Below are positions 1 through 7,482 of a DNA stretch of 11,213 nt, piece by piece. The notes below the pieces were generated by a model, which had not been told where the DNA came from, did no database searches, and worked only from the letters and a program-made list of their open reading frames with translations. Location: positions 1-11,213 of the forward strand of contig JAGACY010000415.1 in the NCBI GenBank assembly GCA_017613855.1, read 5' to 3'. How positions within the stretch are numbered: position 1 is the stretch's first letter; each line of letters begins with the position of its first letter. Source of the DNA: Pseudomonadota bacterium. GTDB lineage: Bacteria; Myxococcota; Bradymonadia; UBA4248. Both the position numbers and the translations under genes were made by a program.

Positions 1-30
1 CCGTGCGTATTGGCAAAGCCAATAGCACGG
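1..30 (+). repeat. REP-like bulged hairpin, copy 1
   Basis: Outer arms CCGTGC (1-6) and GCACGG (25-30) pair perfectly. After an unpaired G at 7, the inner arms TATTGGC (8-14) and GCCAATA (18-24) pair perfectly around an AAA loop. It is the cleanest copy of a seven-member family in this window defined by C-G(unpaired)-TAT...ATA-G. It touches the window edge, so more copies may lie to the left. There is no T-tract, so it does not look like a simple intrinsic terminator. Confidence 0.75.
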
Positions 31-36
31 GCCAGG

Positions 37-69
37 GCGGCCGTATTCGCCGTGAGGCGAAAAGGCCGC
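37..69 (+). repeat. REP-like bulged hairpin, copy 2
   Basis: Outer arms GCGGCC (37-42) and GGCCGC (64-69); unpaired G at 43; inner arms TATTCGCC (44-51) and GGCGAAAA (56-63) around a GTGA loop, with one A/A mismatch in the TAT/ATA part. It lies 6 bases from copy 1 in the same orientation and 7 bases beyond the stop codon of the phosphatidyltransferase gene, so it would sit in that gene's 3' untranslated region. Confidence 0.7.
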
Positions 70-76
70 ATCAAAA

Positions 77-793
77 CTATTGATCAGAAAGTTCGGCAGA
101 GATTTCAGCTTCGGCAGCTTCGGTCTCTTTTTTTAAATCAGGATCGGCAGCTTCCTCTTCTCGTTTATGGATTTCATCGTATTGCTGGATGTACGATTTC
201 GCATAAGAATAGGCCGAAATATACTGCATGATAATGCCGGGCACCATGCCGCCGAGGAGTGAAATCCAATGCACGCCGACGCCGACATACGGATGGATAT
301 GTGCTTCGACGAATTCGTGAAACATATAATCCGGGCTGTTGAGCGCGTAGTCGATAGGCATGAGGAAGAGTGCATAGAAAATGAAGTTGGAAGCCAGTTT
401 CCCGAGGTAGCTCGATGGAATGACGAATCCTAGCTGTCCTGCGCTTGCGCGCATCGAAAGAACGGAAAGGTCGCGGAATCCCCAAATAAAGAGAATCCAA
501 ATGCCCCAAATGCCCCAGACACCCGTGTAGACCGCCGCCGAAATGACGAAGAAATTAAACATCAGATCGGAAATCTGATCGAGCAGAGCGCCGAGTTTTG
601 TCACCATGTTGTGTTTGCGGGCATAAATGCCATCCCAGTAGTCGGTTAAACCTGCGGTTAATCCGAGGAGTGAACCGGTCACCGGCAAGCCCACAAATGC
701 AAACAGAATGACGCTTACAATGATGGCAACGAGCCTGTAAATGCAAAGCAGATTCGGGAATTTACGTATATCGACAAAAAATTGATGTTTCAT
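77..793 (-). CDS. CDP-alcohol phosphatidyltransferase family membrane protein
   Basis: This is an integral membrane enzyme of the CDP-OH phosphatidyltransferase family, which moves a phosphatidyl group from a CDP-lipid to an alcohol acceptor such as glycerol-3-phosphate or inositol phosphate. The full family signature D-x2-D-G-x2-A-R-x8-G-x3-D-x3-D is present: D51, D54, G55, A58, R59, G68, D72, D76. These Asp residues bind the catalytic metal ions. An N-terminal FPNLL..YRL stretch resembles that of PgsA-type enzymes. Several hydrophobic segments follow, then a charged Glu/Lys-rich tail (about residues 200-238). I chose the ATG at 793 (238 aa). The alternative ATG at 856 would add 21 unlikely residues and overlap the upstream gene. 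The ribosome site is weak (GGATC). It lies 44 bases after the ligase-like gene on the same strand and is probably co-transcribed. The acceptor alcohol cannot be told from sequence, so no symbol is given. Confidence 0.88.
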   Translation of the reverse strand: MKHQFFVDIRKFPNLLCIYRLVAIIVSVILFAFVGLPVTGSLLGLTAGLTDYWDGIYARKHNMVTKLGALLDQISDLMFNFFVISAAVYTGVWGIWGIWILFIWGFRDLSVLSMRASAGQLGFVIPSSYLGKLASNFIFYALFLMPIDYALNSPDYMFHEFVEAHIHPYVGVGVHWISLLGGMVPGIIMQYISAYSYAKSYIQQYDEIHKREEEAADPDLKKETEAAEAEISAELSDQ

Positions 794-837
794 AATGATC
801 CAAAAAAGTTCCCCCTGTCCGGACGCTCTTTTTACCC

Positions 838-2163
838 CTAATGGTCGGATTGACAAGCAATTTTCTCAGATTCTTTTTCAATTTCCCGGAGCGTTTTTTC
901 GTAGGCTCTGGGCTTGGGCCGTTCATAGACGGGTTTGGGCTCGGAAGAAAATTGCCTTGTATAGAGCCAGACATAGAACATCATAAACAGGATGAAGTCT
1001 GAAGAGAACAGGGCGAGTGAAATGCTGGTCATACCGCGTGCAATAAAAGCGGCCGTATAAACCAGGAAAATACTTTCGATGGGATCTGGTTTTTGAATGG
1101 AATGCAGACCCTGTCGTATGGCGTTAACTAACAGAAGGACGATAAAGGGTATGCCGCCAATATACCCAGCGCCCATGAGTGCTTCGAGGTAGGAGTTGTG
1201 CAGTCCGACAAGTCCCGAACGAAAGACGTCACCGCCCCCCATAAAAATGAGTTCGCGGGAACCAGTGGCGAGTCCGTTTCCAAACCAGGACACATATTGG
1301 AAAGCAAAACTCCAGTAATTGGTTCGGCCCGAGAGTGACTGAAGATCTTCGGCATTTTCGCCGCGTGTCACAACTTTCATAATGACATCGAGCCACCCGA
1401 ATGCCAGTGCCAGTCCCATTAATGCGAAGAATGACGCAACGGTCACGCGCATGAGCTGACGCGTTCGCAGCCCATCTATAATGTAGATGACGAGCGCACA
1501 AAGAACGACGGCATAAGATGTTCTGGATTGGGCACACAACAGCGTGAGGCTCGCGATTGCGATGCGGAGAGGTTTATTTTTGGCAGGCAAAAACAGCAGG
1601 CGCGCCAAAACCCAGACGCAGATAAAGCCCATGCCATTGGGATTGATGAGCGGCAAATACCCGTGAATCCAGGGCAAGAATGTATAGGACGGGATAAAAC
1701 CACGCGATGGGTTGATCAAGGCAAGGACAATGGTTGCCCATATCATCACCTCGAACATCCAGGTAAATGCGATAAATTCACGCTTGGTCGAGTCGGCATC
1801 GCGGCAGCTGACGAACAACCACGCGAGCGTGATGAAAATCTCAAATCCTTTCCAAAGCGTCAGCGCAGGCTGATAGCCGGTAAACCCGCAAAGAATGCCG
1901 ATGAGCAAGTACCACACCAACGGCCTGAAACTGGGATGAAACAGGGTTTTTATTCTATCCCGGTGCTCGCATGTGAACACATATAACGCAACGATCATCA
2001 TCGGCAGCATCCTCGTGAGGAGCTTTTCGATTGGGGTCGATTGGCTGTAATCCTGAATCGAGTGGATCGACCAGGAAAACGAAGTCAAAAAGAAAATGAC
2101 CCGCACGATGCGATGTTTGGTTGGGGTGTCATCCCTGAGCCAGGGTTGCGCAGTGTCGCTCAT
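838..2163 (-). CDS. O-antigen ligase/polymerase (Wzy_C) family membrane protein
   Basis: A 441-residue polytopic inner-membrane protein with about ten or more hydrophobic segments. It carries hallmarks of the Wzy_C/WaaL superfamily, which joins undecaprenyl-linked glycan to lipid A core or polymerises repeat units. The segment beginning SRTS (213-216) is the usual entry to the Wzy_C domain. A large periplasmic loop of roughly 90 residues follows, and it contains LHNSYLE with H322, N323 and E327. This His-x-x-Tyr/Leu-x-Glu block, followed by a G-x-x-G helix, is the typical catalytic-loop end in the family. A Trp/Arg-rich N-terminus precedes the first membrane helix. No good Shine-Dalgarno sequence is seen before the ATG at 2163. 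The following phosphatidyltransferase gene 44 bases downstream suggests an envelope operon. Whether it acts as ligase or polymerase cannot be decided, because these proteins share the same fold and motifs. Confidence 0.85.
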   Translation of the reverse strand: MSDTAQPWLRDDTPTKHRIVRVIFFLTSFSWSIHSIQDYSQSTPIEKLLTRMLPMMIVALYVFTCEHRDRIKTLFHPSFRPLVWYLLIGILCGFTGYQPALTLWKGFEIFITLAWLFVSCRDADSTKREFIAFTWMFEVMIWATIVLALINPSRGFIPSYTFLPWIHGYLPLINPNGMGFICVWVLARLLFLPAKNKPLRIAIASLTLLCAQSRTSYAVVLCALVIYIIDGLRTRQLMRVTVASFFALMGLALAFGWLDVIMKVVTRGENAEDLQSLSGRTNYWSFAFQYVSWFGNGLATGSRELIFMGGGDVFRSGLVGLHNSYLEALMGAGYIGGIPFIVLLLVNAIRQGLHSIQKPDPIESIFLVYTAAFIARGMTSISLALFSSDFILFMMFYVWLYTRQFSSEPKPVYERPKPRAYEKTLREIEKESEKIACQSDH

Positions 2164-2177
2164 AAATCAATGAAAAG

Positions 2178-2235
2178 GACGTTTCTTGGGACGTCTGTAT
2201 AAAAATGCAAAGAGACGTTCCTTGGAACGTCTGTA
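2178..2235. repeat. Two tandem GACGTTCC-type palindromes, 36-base spacing
   Basis: Copy a: GACGTTTC (2178-2185), TT, GGGACGTC (2188-2195), then TGTA. Copy b: AGACGTTCC (2213-2221), TT, GGAACGTCT (2224-2232), then TGTA after the shared CT. Copy b is a perfect 9-base inverted repeat. Copy a differs so that two pairs become U-G wobble if read from the plus strand. The starts are exactly 36 bases apart. They lie in the leader region of the ligase-like gene. Their general form resembles short dispersed palindromes known in other bacterial genomes; relatedness is not established. Confidence 0.7.
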
Positions 2236-2264
2236 CAATCGATAACAGATAGATTTTATGCGGG

Positions 2265-2292
2265 GCCGGTCTTGCCTGCGGCTGCGACCGGC
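2265..2292 (-). repeat. REP-like bulged hairpin, copy 3 (divergent)
   Basis: Outer arms GCCGGTC (2265-2271) and GACCGGC (2286-2292) pair perfectly. The inner part TTGCC/GGCTG keeps a GCC/GGC stem, and a single unpaired C at 2285 (G on the minus strand) sits where the family has its bulge. The inner TAT/ATA is degenerate here, so this is the least certain member. Confidence 0.5.
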
Positions 2293-2295
2293 ATT

Positions 2296-2326
2296 GCGCC
2301 GCTATGGCCGTGGCCATACGCGGCGC
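2296..2326 (-). repeat. REP-like bulged hairpin, copy 4
   Basis: Outer arms GCGCCGC (2296-2302) and GCGGCGC (2320-2326); inner arms TATGGCC (2303-2309) and GGCCATA (2312-2318); the unpaired C at 2319 reads as G on the minus strand. All 14 possible pairs form. It is separated from copy 3 by three bases and from copy 5 by one base. Confidence 0.75.
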
Positions 2327-2327
2327 G

Positions 2328-2360
2328 AATACGCCTATGCCTGACGGCATACGTCGTATT
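2328..2360 (-). repeat. REP-like bulged hairpin, copy 5
   Basis: Outer arms AATACGCC (2328-2335) and GTCGTATT (2353-2360) pair with one mismatch; inner arms TATGCC (2336-2341) and GGCATA (2346-2351) pair around TGAC; unpaired C at 2352. It ends 5 bases before the proS stop codon, so all three tandem hairpins (copies 3-5) would lie directly in the proS 3' untranslated region. No T-tract follows on the minus strand. Confidence 0.65.
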
Positions 2361-2365
2361 TGACT

Positions 2366-4105
2366 TTATTTGCGCCCGATTTCGAGATCGGCCAGAACCC
2401 GGGCTTTGACCACTTCGACGACATCGGCGAGCGCGACCTTGGTATTGTCCGCATCCGCACGGTGCTTGAATTCCACCATGCCTTCGTTCAGATTGCGTTC
2501 ACCAATCGTGATTCGGTAAGGAATTCCAAGCAAATCATCATCCTTAAATTTGACGCCGGCACGGACATCGCGATCATCAAAAAGAACTTCGATGCCCGCA
2601 GCTCTCAGATCTTCATAGATCTTTTCGGCTGCTGCAACGACTTTTTCGCTTTTCATGAGCATGGGGGCGACAATGACATGGAACGGTGCAATCACGGCCG
2701 GCAGATTGATTCCATTGTCGTCGTTGTACTGCTCGATAGCTGCAGCCAAAACGCGGGTCACGCCAATGCCGTAGCATCCCATCACACAGGGATGGGCATC
2801 GCCGTTGGCATCCAGATAGGTGGCGCCCATCGGTTCGCTGTATTTCGTGCCCAAAAGGAAAACATGGCCAACTTCAATGCCCTTAAATCCCTGGAGTTTT
2901 TCGCCGCAATGCGGGCAAGGATCTCCTTCCTGGGCCAGAATGAGATCTTCGATGGCTTTGACATTGAAATCTCTTCCGGGCTCGATATGCAGAAAGTGGT
3001 GATCGGTATGATTGGCGCCGCAAATGCAATTGTGCATCAGAGCAACATTATAATCGGCATAGATCGCAATATTGGCATCGACACCAACCGGGCCAAGCGC
3101 GCCCACTTTGGCGTGCATGATTTCTTCGATGGCATTATCACTCGCCATAACGAGATTTTCGCAGCCAAGGACATGGGCCAGCTTGATCTCATTGACGTTG
3201 TCATTGCCGCGCATCAGGATGACGACGGGATTGCCGTCAGCCAGGTAGACGAGCGTTTTAATCGAATGGTTGGCTTCATCCTTTAAAAATGCTGCCACCT
3301 CATCGATGGTGTGTGCGTCACCCGTAAAGACTTCCTCTCTCGCCGGCGTCGAGGCATCGGGCGAAAATGCGGTTGCCGTTACGGTGCGTTTGACTTCGGC
3401 TTTTTCCTCGTTGGCGGCATAACCGCATTTGGGGCACGATAAAATGCGATCTTCACCCGTTTGGGCAAGCACCTGGAATTCGTGGCTGTGCGAGCCGCCA
3501 ATGTTGCCCGAGTCGGCTTCGACGGCGCGGAATGCAAGGCCACATCGCTTAAAAATGCGCGTATAGGCATCGTACATTTTTTTGTACGAAATCTCGGCTG
3601 CCTCGTAGCTGACATCAAACGAATAGCCGTCTTTCATGATGAATTCACGGCCTCGCATCAGACCACCGCGGGGGCGAAGTTCATCGCGGAATTTGACCTG
3701 AATCTGGAAGAGATTCTTCGGCATGTCGCGATACGAACGGATATGCCGTTTGGCGAGGTCGGTCACGCCTTCCTCGTGCGTTGGGCTCAGGCAATACTCC
3801 TGGTCTTTGCGGTCTTTAAAGCGAAGAAGCTCTTTTCCGTAATGATCCCAGCGACCCGAAAGTTTCCAGATTTCGGCCGGCTGTACCATCGGGAGCAGGA
3901 TTTCCTGCGCACCTGCAGCTTCGAGCTCCTCGCGGATGATCTTTTCAATCTTCTGTGCACTCCGCCATGCCAGTGGCATCAGCGTATAAATACCTGCCGT
4001 GAGCTGCTCGATATAACCGGCCCTCAGCATCAGACGGTGGCTGGGAAGTTCAGCATCGACAGGGGTTTCTTTTCTTGTGGGAATCAGAGCTTGTGAATAT
4101 CGCAT
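2366..4105 (-). CDS. proS: Prolyl-tRNA synthetase (bacterial type, with editing domain)
   Basis: Charges tRNA-Pro with proline in the cytoplasm. The 579-residue product has the usual length and order for bacterial ProRS. The class II catalytic core runs from about residue 20 to 220, with the SPTHEE block (107-112) and motif 2 FRDELRP (139-145). An inserted YbaK-like editing (INS) domain at about 225-395 contains KTLVYLADG and a GNDNVNEIK stretch. The core resumes with CPHCG (397-401) and motif 3 GIGVTR (446-451). A C-terminal anticodon-binding domain spans about 470-570. I chose the ATG at 4105: it gives the conserved MRYSQALIPTRKE beginning and has an AAGGAAAGG ribosome site just upstream. 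The ATG at 4180 would add 25 residues that do not fit the family. The gene appears intact. It stands between two repeat-filled gaps, so it is probably transcribed on its own. Confidence 0.97.
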   Translation of the reverse strand: MRYSQALIPTRKETPVDAELPSHRLMLRAGYIEQLTAGIYTLMPLAWRSAQKIEKIIREELEAAGAQEILLPMVQPAEIWKLSGRWDHYGKELLRFKDRKDQEYCLSPTHEEGVTDLAKRHIRSYRDMPKNLFQIQVKFRDELRPRGGLMRGREFIMKDGYSFDVSYEAAEISYKKMYDAYTRIFKRCGLAFRAVEADSGNIGGSHSHEFQVLAQTGEDRILSCPKCGYAANEEKAEVKRTVTATAFSPDASTPAREEVFTGDAHTIDEVAAFLKDEANHSIKTLVYLADGNPVVILMRGNDNVNEIKLAHVLGCENLVMASDNAIEEIMHAKVGALGPVGVDANIAIYADYNVALMHNCICGANHTDHHFLHIEPGRDFNVKAIEDLILAQEGDPCPHCGEKLQGFKGIEVGHVFLLGTKYSEPMGATYLDANGDAHPCVMGCYGIGVTRVLAAAIEQYNDDNGINLPAVIAPFHVIVAPMLMKSEKVVAAAEKIYEDLRAAGIEVLFDDRDVRAGVKFKDDDLLGIPYRITIGERNLNEGMVEFKHRADADNTKVALADVVEVVKARVLADLEIGRK

Positions 4106-4195
4106 ACCTTTCCTTTGTTCAATCATGCGGGGACGCAAATGCCCCCAAATAAGCCGCTCTTTTTCTACGTTTTTTGTCAAATGGCAAGCATTTTT

Positions 4196-4227
<32 letters not shown>

Positions 4228-4262
4228 ATTCAGGCATTCTCAAGTTATTGCTAAAGAAATGG

Positions 4263-4304
4263 GCATTCCGCATTCCGCATTCCGCATTCCGCATTCCGCA
4301 TTCC
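4263..4304. repeat. Heptamer tract GCATTCC, six exact copies
   Basis: Six perfect head-to-tail copies of GCATTCC. With the AATTCGG tract at 4196-4227 it could fold into a long stem with one T/C mismatch per heptamer and a loop of about 35 bases. Related variant heptamers continue further right (GCATTAC, GAATTAC, GCATTGC, GAATTGC). Confidence 0.92.
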
Positions 4305-4483
4305 ATTCACAATGAACTTCAGAGTCTTCCTCAGGTTTTGCAAACTCAATTACGCATTACGAATTACGCATTGCGAATTAGAAAACAATTCCGCATTCCG
4401 CATTAAGAACGCCATTCACCACGATCTTCAGACTTCACCTCTAGTTTTGTAAAATCAATTGCGCATTGCGAATTGCGCATTGC
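4304..4483. repeat. Two degenerate copies of a ~70-base repeat ending in heptamers
   Basis: Copy A at 4304-4374 and copy B at 4413-4483 align over their whole length. Both start CATTCAC, share CTTCAGA and a C-T-C-(A/T)-(G/A)-G-T-T-T-T-G core, then a TCAATT, and end in heptamers of the G(C/A)ATT(A/G)C type. A weaker third copy of the core is visible at about 4237-4263, placed before the GCATTCC tract. Copy B ends at the first base of the stop codon of the large lipoprotein gene. The 377-base gap 4106-4482 holds this repeat complex, the proS leader and nothing else that I can support; open frames across it are made only of repeat translations. Confidence 0.75.
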
Positions 4484-7359
4484 TAAATGGCTACCTTAAG
4501 TATCCGGTTTCCAGCAAATACCGGAATCAGCACGGCATCTTCCCCGGGGGCTTGTACCATGCGGTGGTAGTATGAGGCGGGGATGGCGTAGTCGATGGTT
4601 TCGCCGTCAATTTCAATGGGATTGCGGGCATGCAGCAGGAGGGTTCTGCCATTCCAGACATAAAGTCCCCTCGTCGTCATCAAGACCAGTTTGTTGTCGA
4701 TGGCTGTCATGTCAATCACATCGTCGGGGACTGTGATTTTGAATTCAAAATCGCCATAATGCTTTATCCATAGCTGGTTATCATAGACAATGGCGATATC
4801 GCCGTCCCGGGTGACAGCAAATGCGGATGCATTGCATATACGATCATCAGTAATGATGCGGTAAACCGATGACTTTTCATTGATTTCAACTGCATTGGGT
4901 ACTTTCCATATTGTACAGGTGTCGCGCATCCATAAGTAAAGGTTGGATAAACTGTCTGTCTCGAGTTTTCCTGTGTCAATGCCCAGTGTGGCTTGTTTGA
5001 GTGTGGTTTCGTCGGCCAATCCCATCCCCATTCCCATAAAGGGAGTGAGTTTCCCACCCGAATTTCCATAACTGCGGTAAATGCGATTGTCCTGGGCGGA
5101 TGCATAGACAGACGATTCATCGCATGCCAGCGATACGGGATCCGATTCAAAAGCAAAGCAGTTGATCTCGGTTTGATCCAGTTTTCCGGTACAAATCTCT
5201 GATGGCCGGTTCATGACATAGGTATTGTGGCCGAGACATGGGGTGAGCAATTGGGCATCCATCCTGGACCATCCGGGCTGGTGCATGCTCCCGGCCAGAA
5301 GGTAGGGATCGCTGCTGCAGGCATAGAGTTCACCATGAATTCGGGCCGTATAAATTTCATTGTCTCCGAGGGTGCCAATCGAATCAGGCGTATTGGGCAA
5401 TTCCGAGCAGGGGCCGGCGATGGCGTGCCATCGGGCATCTTCATCCATACTGAACAAATGCGAACCTGCTGCCACAAGGACATGATGATGCATATCGAGG
5501 GTGATGGCGGCAATATTGTCAGAGGATGTCGATTCGATATTTTGGCCGTCTTCGATAGGATTGTCTTTAAAGCCCGATAAAAAGCGAATATCGTCCGGCT
5601 TAATCTCATTGCCGGCAAATGTAATTGGCGCATCACCGAGATTGACTATGCCCAAATAACTGCGTTTATTATGTTTAAAAATGATGGCCTCTAAAGTGTC
5701 ATTGGCTGTCCATTGGGCGATATTTCTTGTGATCAATGCTTTGTAATAAGCCTGAGCATCGTCCAAATTGGGGACGAACCATCCATCATCATGCAAAACG
5801 GTGAGAGAATCTGTATTGTACTGGTAATTAAAAATGCGGTGTGCATTGGGTGCAAAAATCAGCATTCCTTTGGATGTGGCCATAATTTGCGGTGTTTCGG
5901 TCAATCGGAATGTCGTTCTGCTGCACGGAACGCCCATGATGGGCGCATCCCTGAAAAATGATGGGGCATGCAGGTAGTTGATGGAATTATCCTCGGCAAT
6001 ATCCATGATGTATAAAGCACGCCCCGAAGCTAACCACGCCTTGTTGCGGCCGTTGCTTGTAAAATCGCGGATATAGCCATCCATTAAAAGTGATCGTGTA
6101 CCTGTGTTAAAATTCAGGTAATTCAGATGCATGAAGGTGGGCGAATAAATCAGAGCACCATCGCCGTTCTGGATGGTCTGGATGGTAAGCGGGCCAAGAA
6201 TGGCATGGGGATCATAAGGAGAATCCTGATCGGAAACCAGGCTGTTCCGGCGTTCTTCCAGGGAAGCCGGCCCCTGGATGATTTGGGCTTCGTCCGGTTT
6301 ATCCAAAGGAATCATCCAGAAATTGCCGACTTCCTGATCACTGCAGATCAGATGGTCGCCAAAGGGTGCTATATAATTGAGGGCACTGACTTCGGGGTAA
6401 TAGGAAAAAATCGCGCCTGATACAGTGCCGGTCATTTCATCTATCGTATCTACCTCAATTTTAAGTAGTCCAATATTGGGAATCCAATAGGGAGACCAAA
6501 GAGCACCCTGGTGTGCAATTAAGGGAACATTTTGTGGCAGCCTCTGAGCATAAAAATCTTCCAGGCGCTCAATCGAAGAAGTCGTCCCATCACCGGTTAT
6601 CGTATAGATTTTCCCATTCTTGACGGCATTAAGCTTGGGGCGGTTCCAAAAATAAAGCCATCCATCGAGCTCTGCAAAAAAAGTAAATCTGTCGAGATTG
6701 AGCGCAATCATGCTGGCATTTGTGGTCGTACTGTCATTGGATGACATCGACCCTGCAACGAGTTCAAGTCTCGAATCGATCAGGCTTTTCGGCGATTGGC
6801 CATCCCATTCGACGAAGAAGATTTGCTGGCCAAAGACGATATAAAACCCAGAATCTGTGCGCCCAATACCGCCAAACAACTCGAAACTGACATCCCCCAG
6901 TTGGACGCCTTCCTGCGGGAGTGTGGCCTGCGTTTGATTGCACTCGCCAATGAATTCGATCTCTCCTGTCTGGGCATTCATCCAGATGAGCGGCGTTTGT
7001 GGGGCTGCCGAAATGATCCATGCATCATTTGCCCGTATGAGCGCTGTCCCCCAATTGGCTTGGTACGTGTCTGTTCCAAATAGAGCATTTTCATAGGGGG
7101 ATAAATCGAACAAAACGCGCTTTTGACGTGTTTGGATGTTCAATTCGATGATTCTGCGCGTCGCTTCGTCGGCATAATAAAATGCGTCATGATTTGCCTG
7201 CAGAAGTGCTGTCGGAAACCATGCCGCTTCGACAGATTCGGCAGCATTTTCGGGGGCTTCGTAGATGATTGCGTCTTCGGCCATGTCCAGTGGAACGGAT
7301 TCGTTGCAGGCGAATGTGAACGCAGAAAGAAAAAAAATCGAATAAAAAATATGTTTCAT
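4483..7359 (-). CDS. Large lipoprotein with propeller/NHL-like repeats, function unknown
   Basis: A 958-residue exported protein not recognised as a named family. It starts MKHIF and has a hydrophobic signal followed by FTFAC, with C18 as the probable lipidated residue. The Phe at -2 makes this an atypical but plausible lipobox. The rest is a long run of beta-rich segments with aromatic and Gly/Asp turns, such as repeated 'YLW', 'LYAC' and 'LYVWNG' strands. One stretch, GLADETTLKQATLG followed by LYLWMRDTCTIWKV (about residues 780-835), resembles an NHL repeat. A multi-blade propeller fold is therefore likely. I chose ATG 7359 because it gives a clean signal peptide; ATG 7443 would put 28 extra residues before it. 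No clear Shine-Dalgarno sequence is visible. It is divergent from the small lipoprotein gene across a 123-base gap holding an 8-base inverted repeat. It probably sits on the periplasmic or outer face of a membrane. Confidence 0.8.
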   Translation of the reverse strand: MKHIFYSIFFLSAFTFACNESVPLDMAEDAIIYEAPENAAESVEAAWFPTALLQANHDAFYYADEATRRIIELNIQTRQKRVLFDLSPYENALFGTDTYQANWGTALIRANDAWIISAAPQTPLIWMNAQTGEIEFIGECNQTQATLPQEGVQLGDVSFELFGGIGRTDSGFYIVFGQQIFFVEWDGQSPKSLIDSRLELVAGSMSSNDSTTTNASMIALNLDRFTFFAELDGWLYFWNRPKLNAVKNGKIYTITGDGTTSSIERLEDFYAQRLPQNVPLIAHQGALWSPYWIPNIGLLKIEVDTIDEMTGTVSGAIFSYYPEVSALNYIAPFGDHLICSDQEVGNFWMIPLDKPDEAQIIQGPASLEERRNSLVSDQDSPYDPHAILGPLTIQTIQNGDGALIYSPTFMHLNYLNFNTGTRSLLMDGYIRDFTSNGRNKAWLASGRALYIMDIAEDNSINYLHAPSFFRDAPIMGVPCSRTTFRLTETPQIMATSKGMLIFAPNAHRIFNYQYNTDSLTVLHDDGWFVPNLDDAQAYYKALITRNIAQWTANDTLEAIIFKHNKRSYLGIVNLGDAPITFAGNEIKPDDIRFLSGFKDNPIEDGQNIESTSSDNIAAITLDMHHHVLVAAGSHLFSMDEDARWHAIAGPCSELPNTPDSIGTLGDNEIYTARIHGELYACSSDPYLLAGSMHQPGWSRMDAQLLTPCLGHNTYVMNRPSEICTGKLDQTEINCFAFESDPVSLACDESSVYASAQDNRIYRSYGNSGGKLTPFMGMGMGLADETTLKQATLGIDTGKLETDSLSNLYLWMRDTCTIWKVPNAVEINEKSSVYRIITDDRICNASAFAVTRDGDIAIVYDNQLWIKHYGDFEFKITVPDDVIDMTAIDNKLVLMTTRGLYVWNGRTLLLHARNPIEIDGETIDYAIPASYYHRMVQAPGEDAVLIPVFAGNRILKVAI

Positions 7360-7415
7360 AAAATTTTTTGTGGTAGATGCGGCCTTTGATGCCGTGTTTT
7401 TAACACATAGTCGGA

Positions 7416-7447
7416 TATAATAAAGTTCAATGGAAATTGCCATTGAA
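7416..7447 (+). promoter_or_regulatory. Likely -10 box and adjacent inverted repeat in the divergent gap
   Basis: A perfect TATAAT lies at 7416-7421 on the plus strand, followed 4 bases later by an 8-base inverted repeat: TTCAATGG (7426-7433) and CCATTGAA (7440-7447) with a 6-base centre. No good -35 is seen. The palindrome would overlap the start of a plus-strand transcript toward 7483, and it also lies about 70 bases before the minus-strand gene. It could be an operator for one or both divergent lipoprotein genes or a 5' hairpin. The promoter part is inferred; the inverted repeat is directly visible. Confidence 0.45.
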
Positions 7448-7482
7448 TTTGGTGGTCATTTTGTCTTTTCAAGGAGAAAAAA

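Noticed and set aside
1..69. Integron attC-type recombination sites as explanation of the bulged hairpins
   Set aside because: attC sites also have extrahelical bases, but the required GTTRRRY/RYYYAAC ends are missing, outer stems vary freely, and there are no cassette-like genes or integrase.
2178..2235. CRISPR array because of the 36-base repeat spacing
   Set aside because: Only two copies, the repeated part is about 22 bases and there is no unique-spacer structure nor cas gene.
2265..2360. Ordinary intrinsic terminator for proS
   Set aside because: Stems are strong, but no T-run follows any of the three hairpins on the minus strand; kept as repeat-family members instead.
2360..3286. A 308-residue plus-strand frame
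   Set aside because: Antisense to proS, whose identity is certain; such long shadows are expected from its codon composition.
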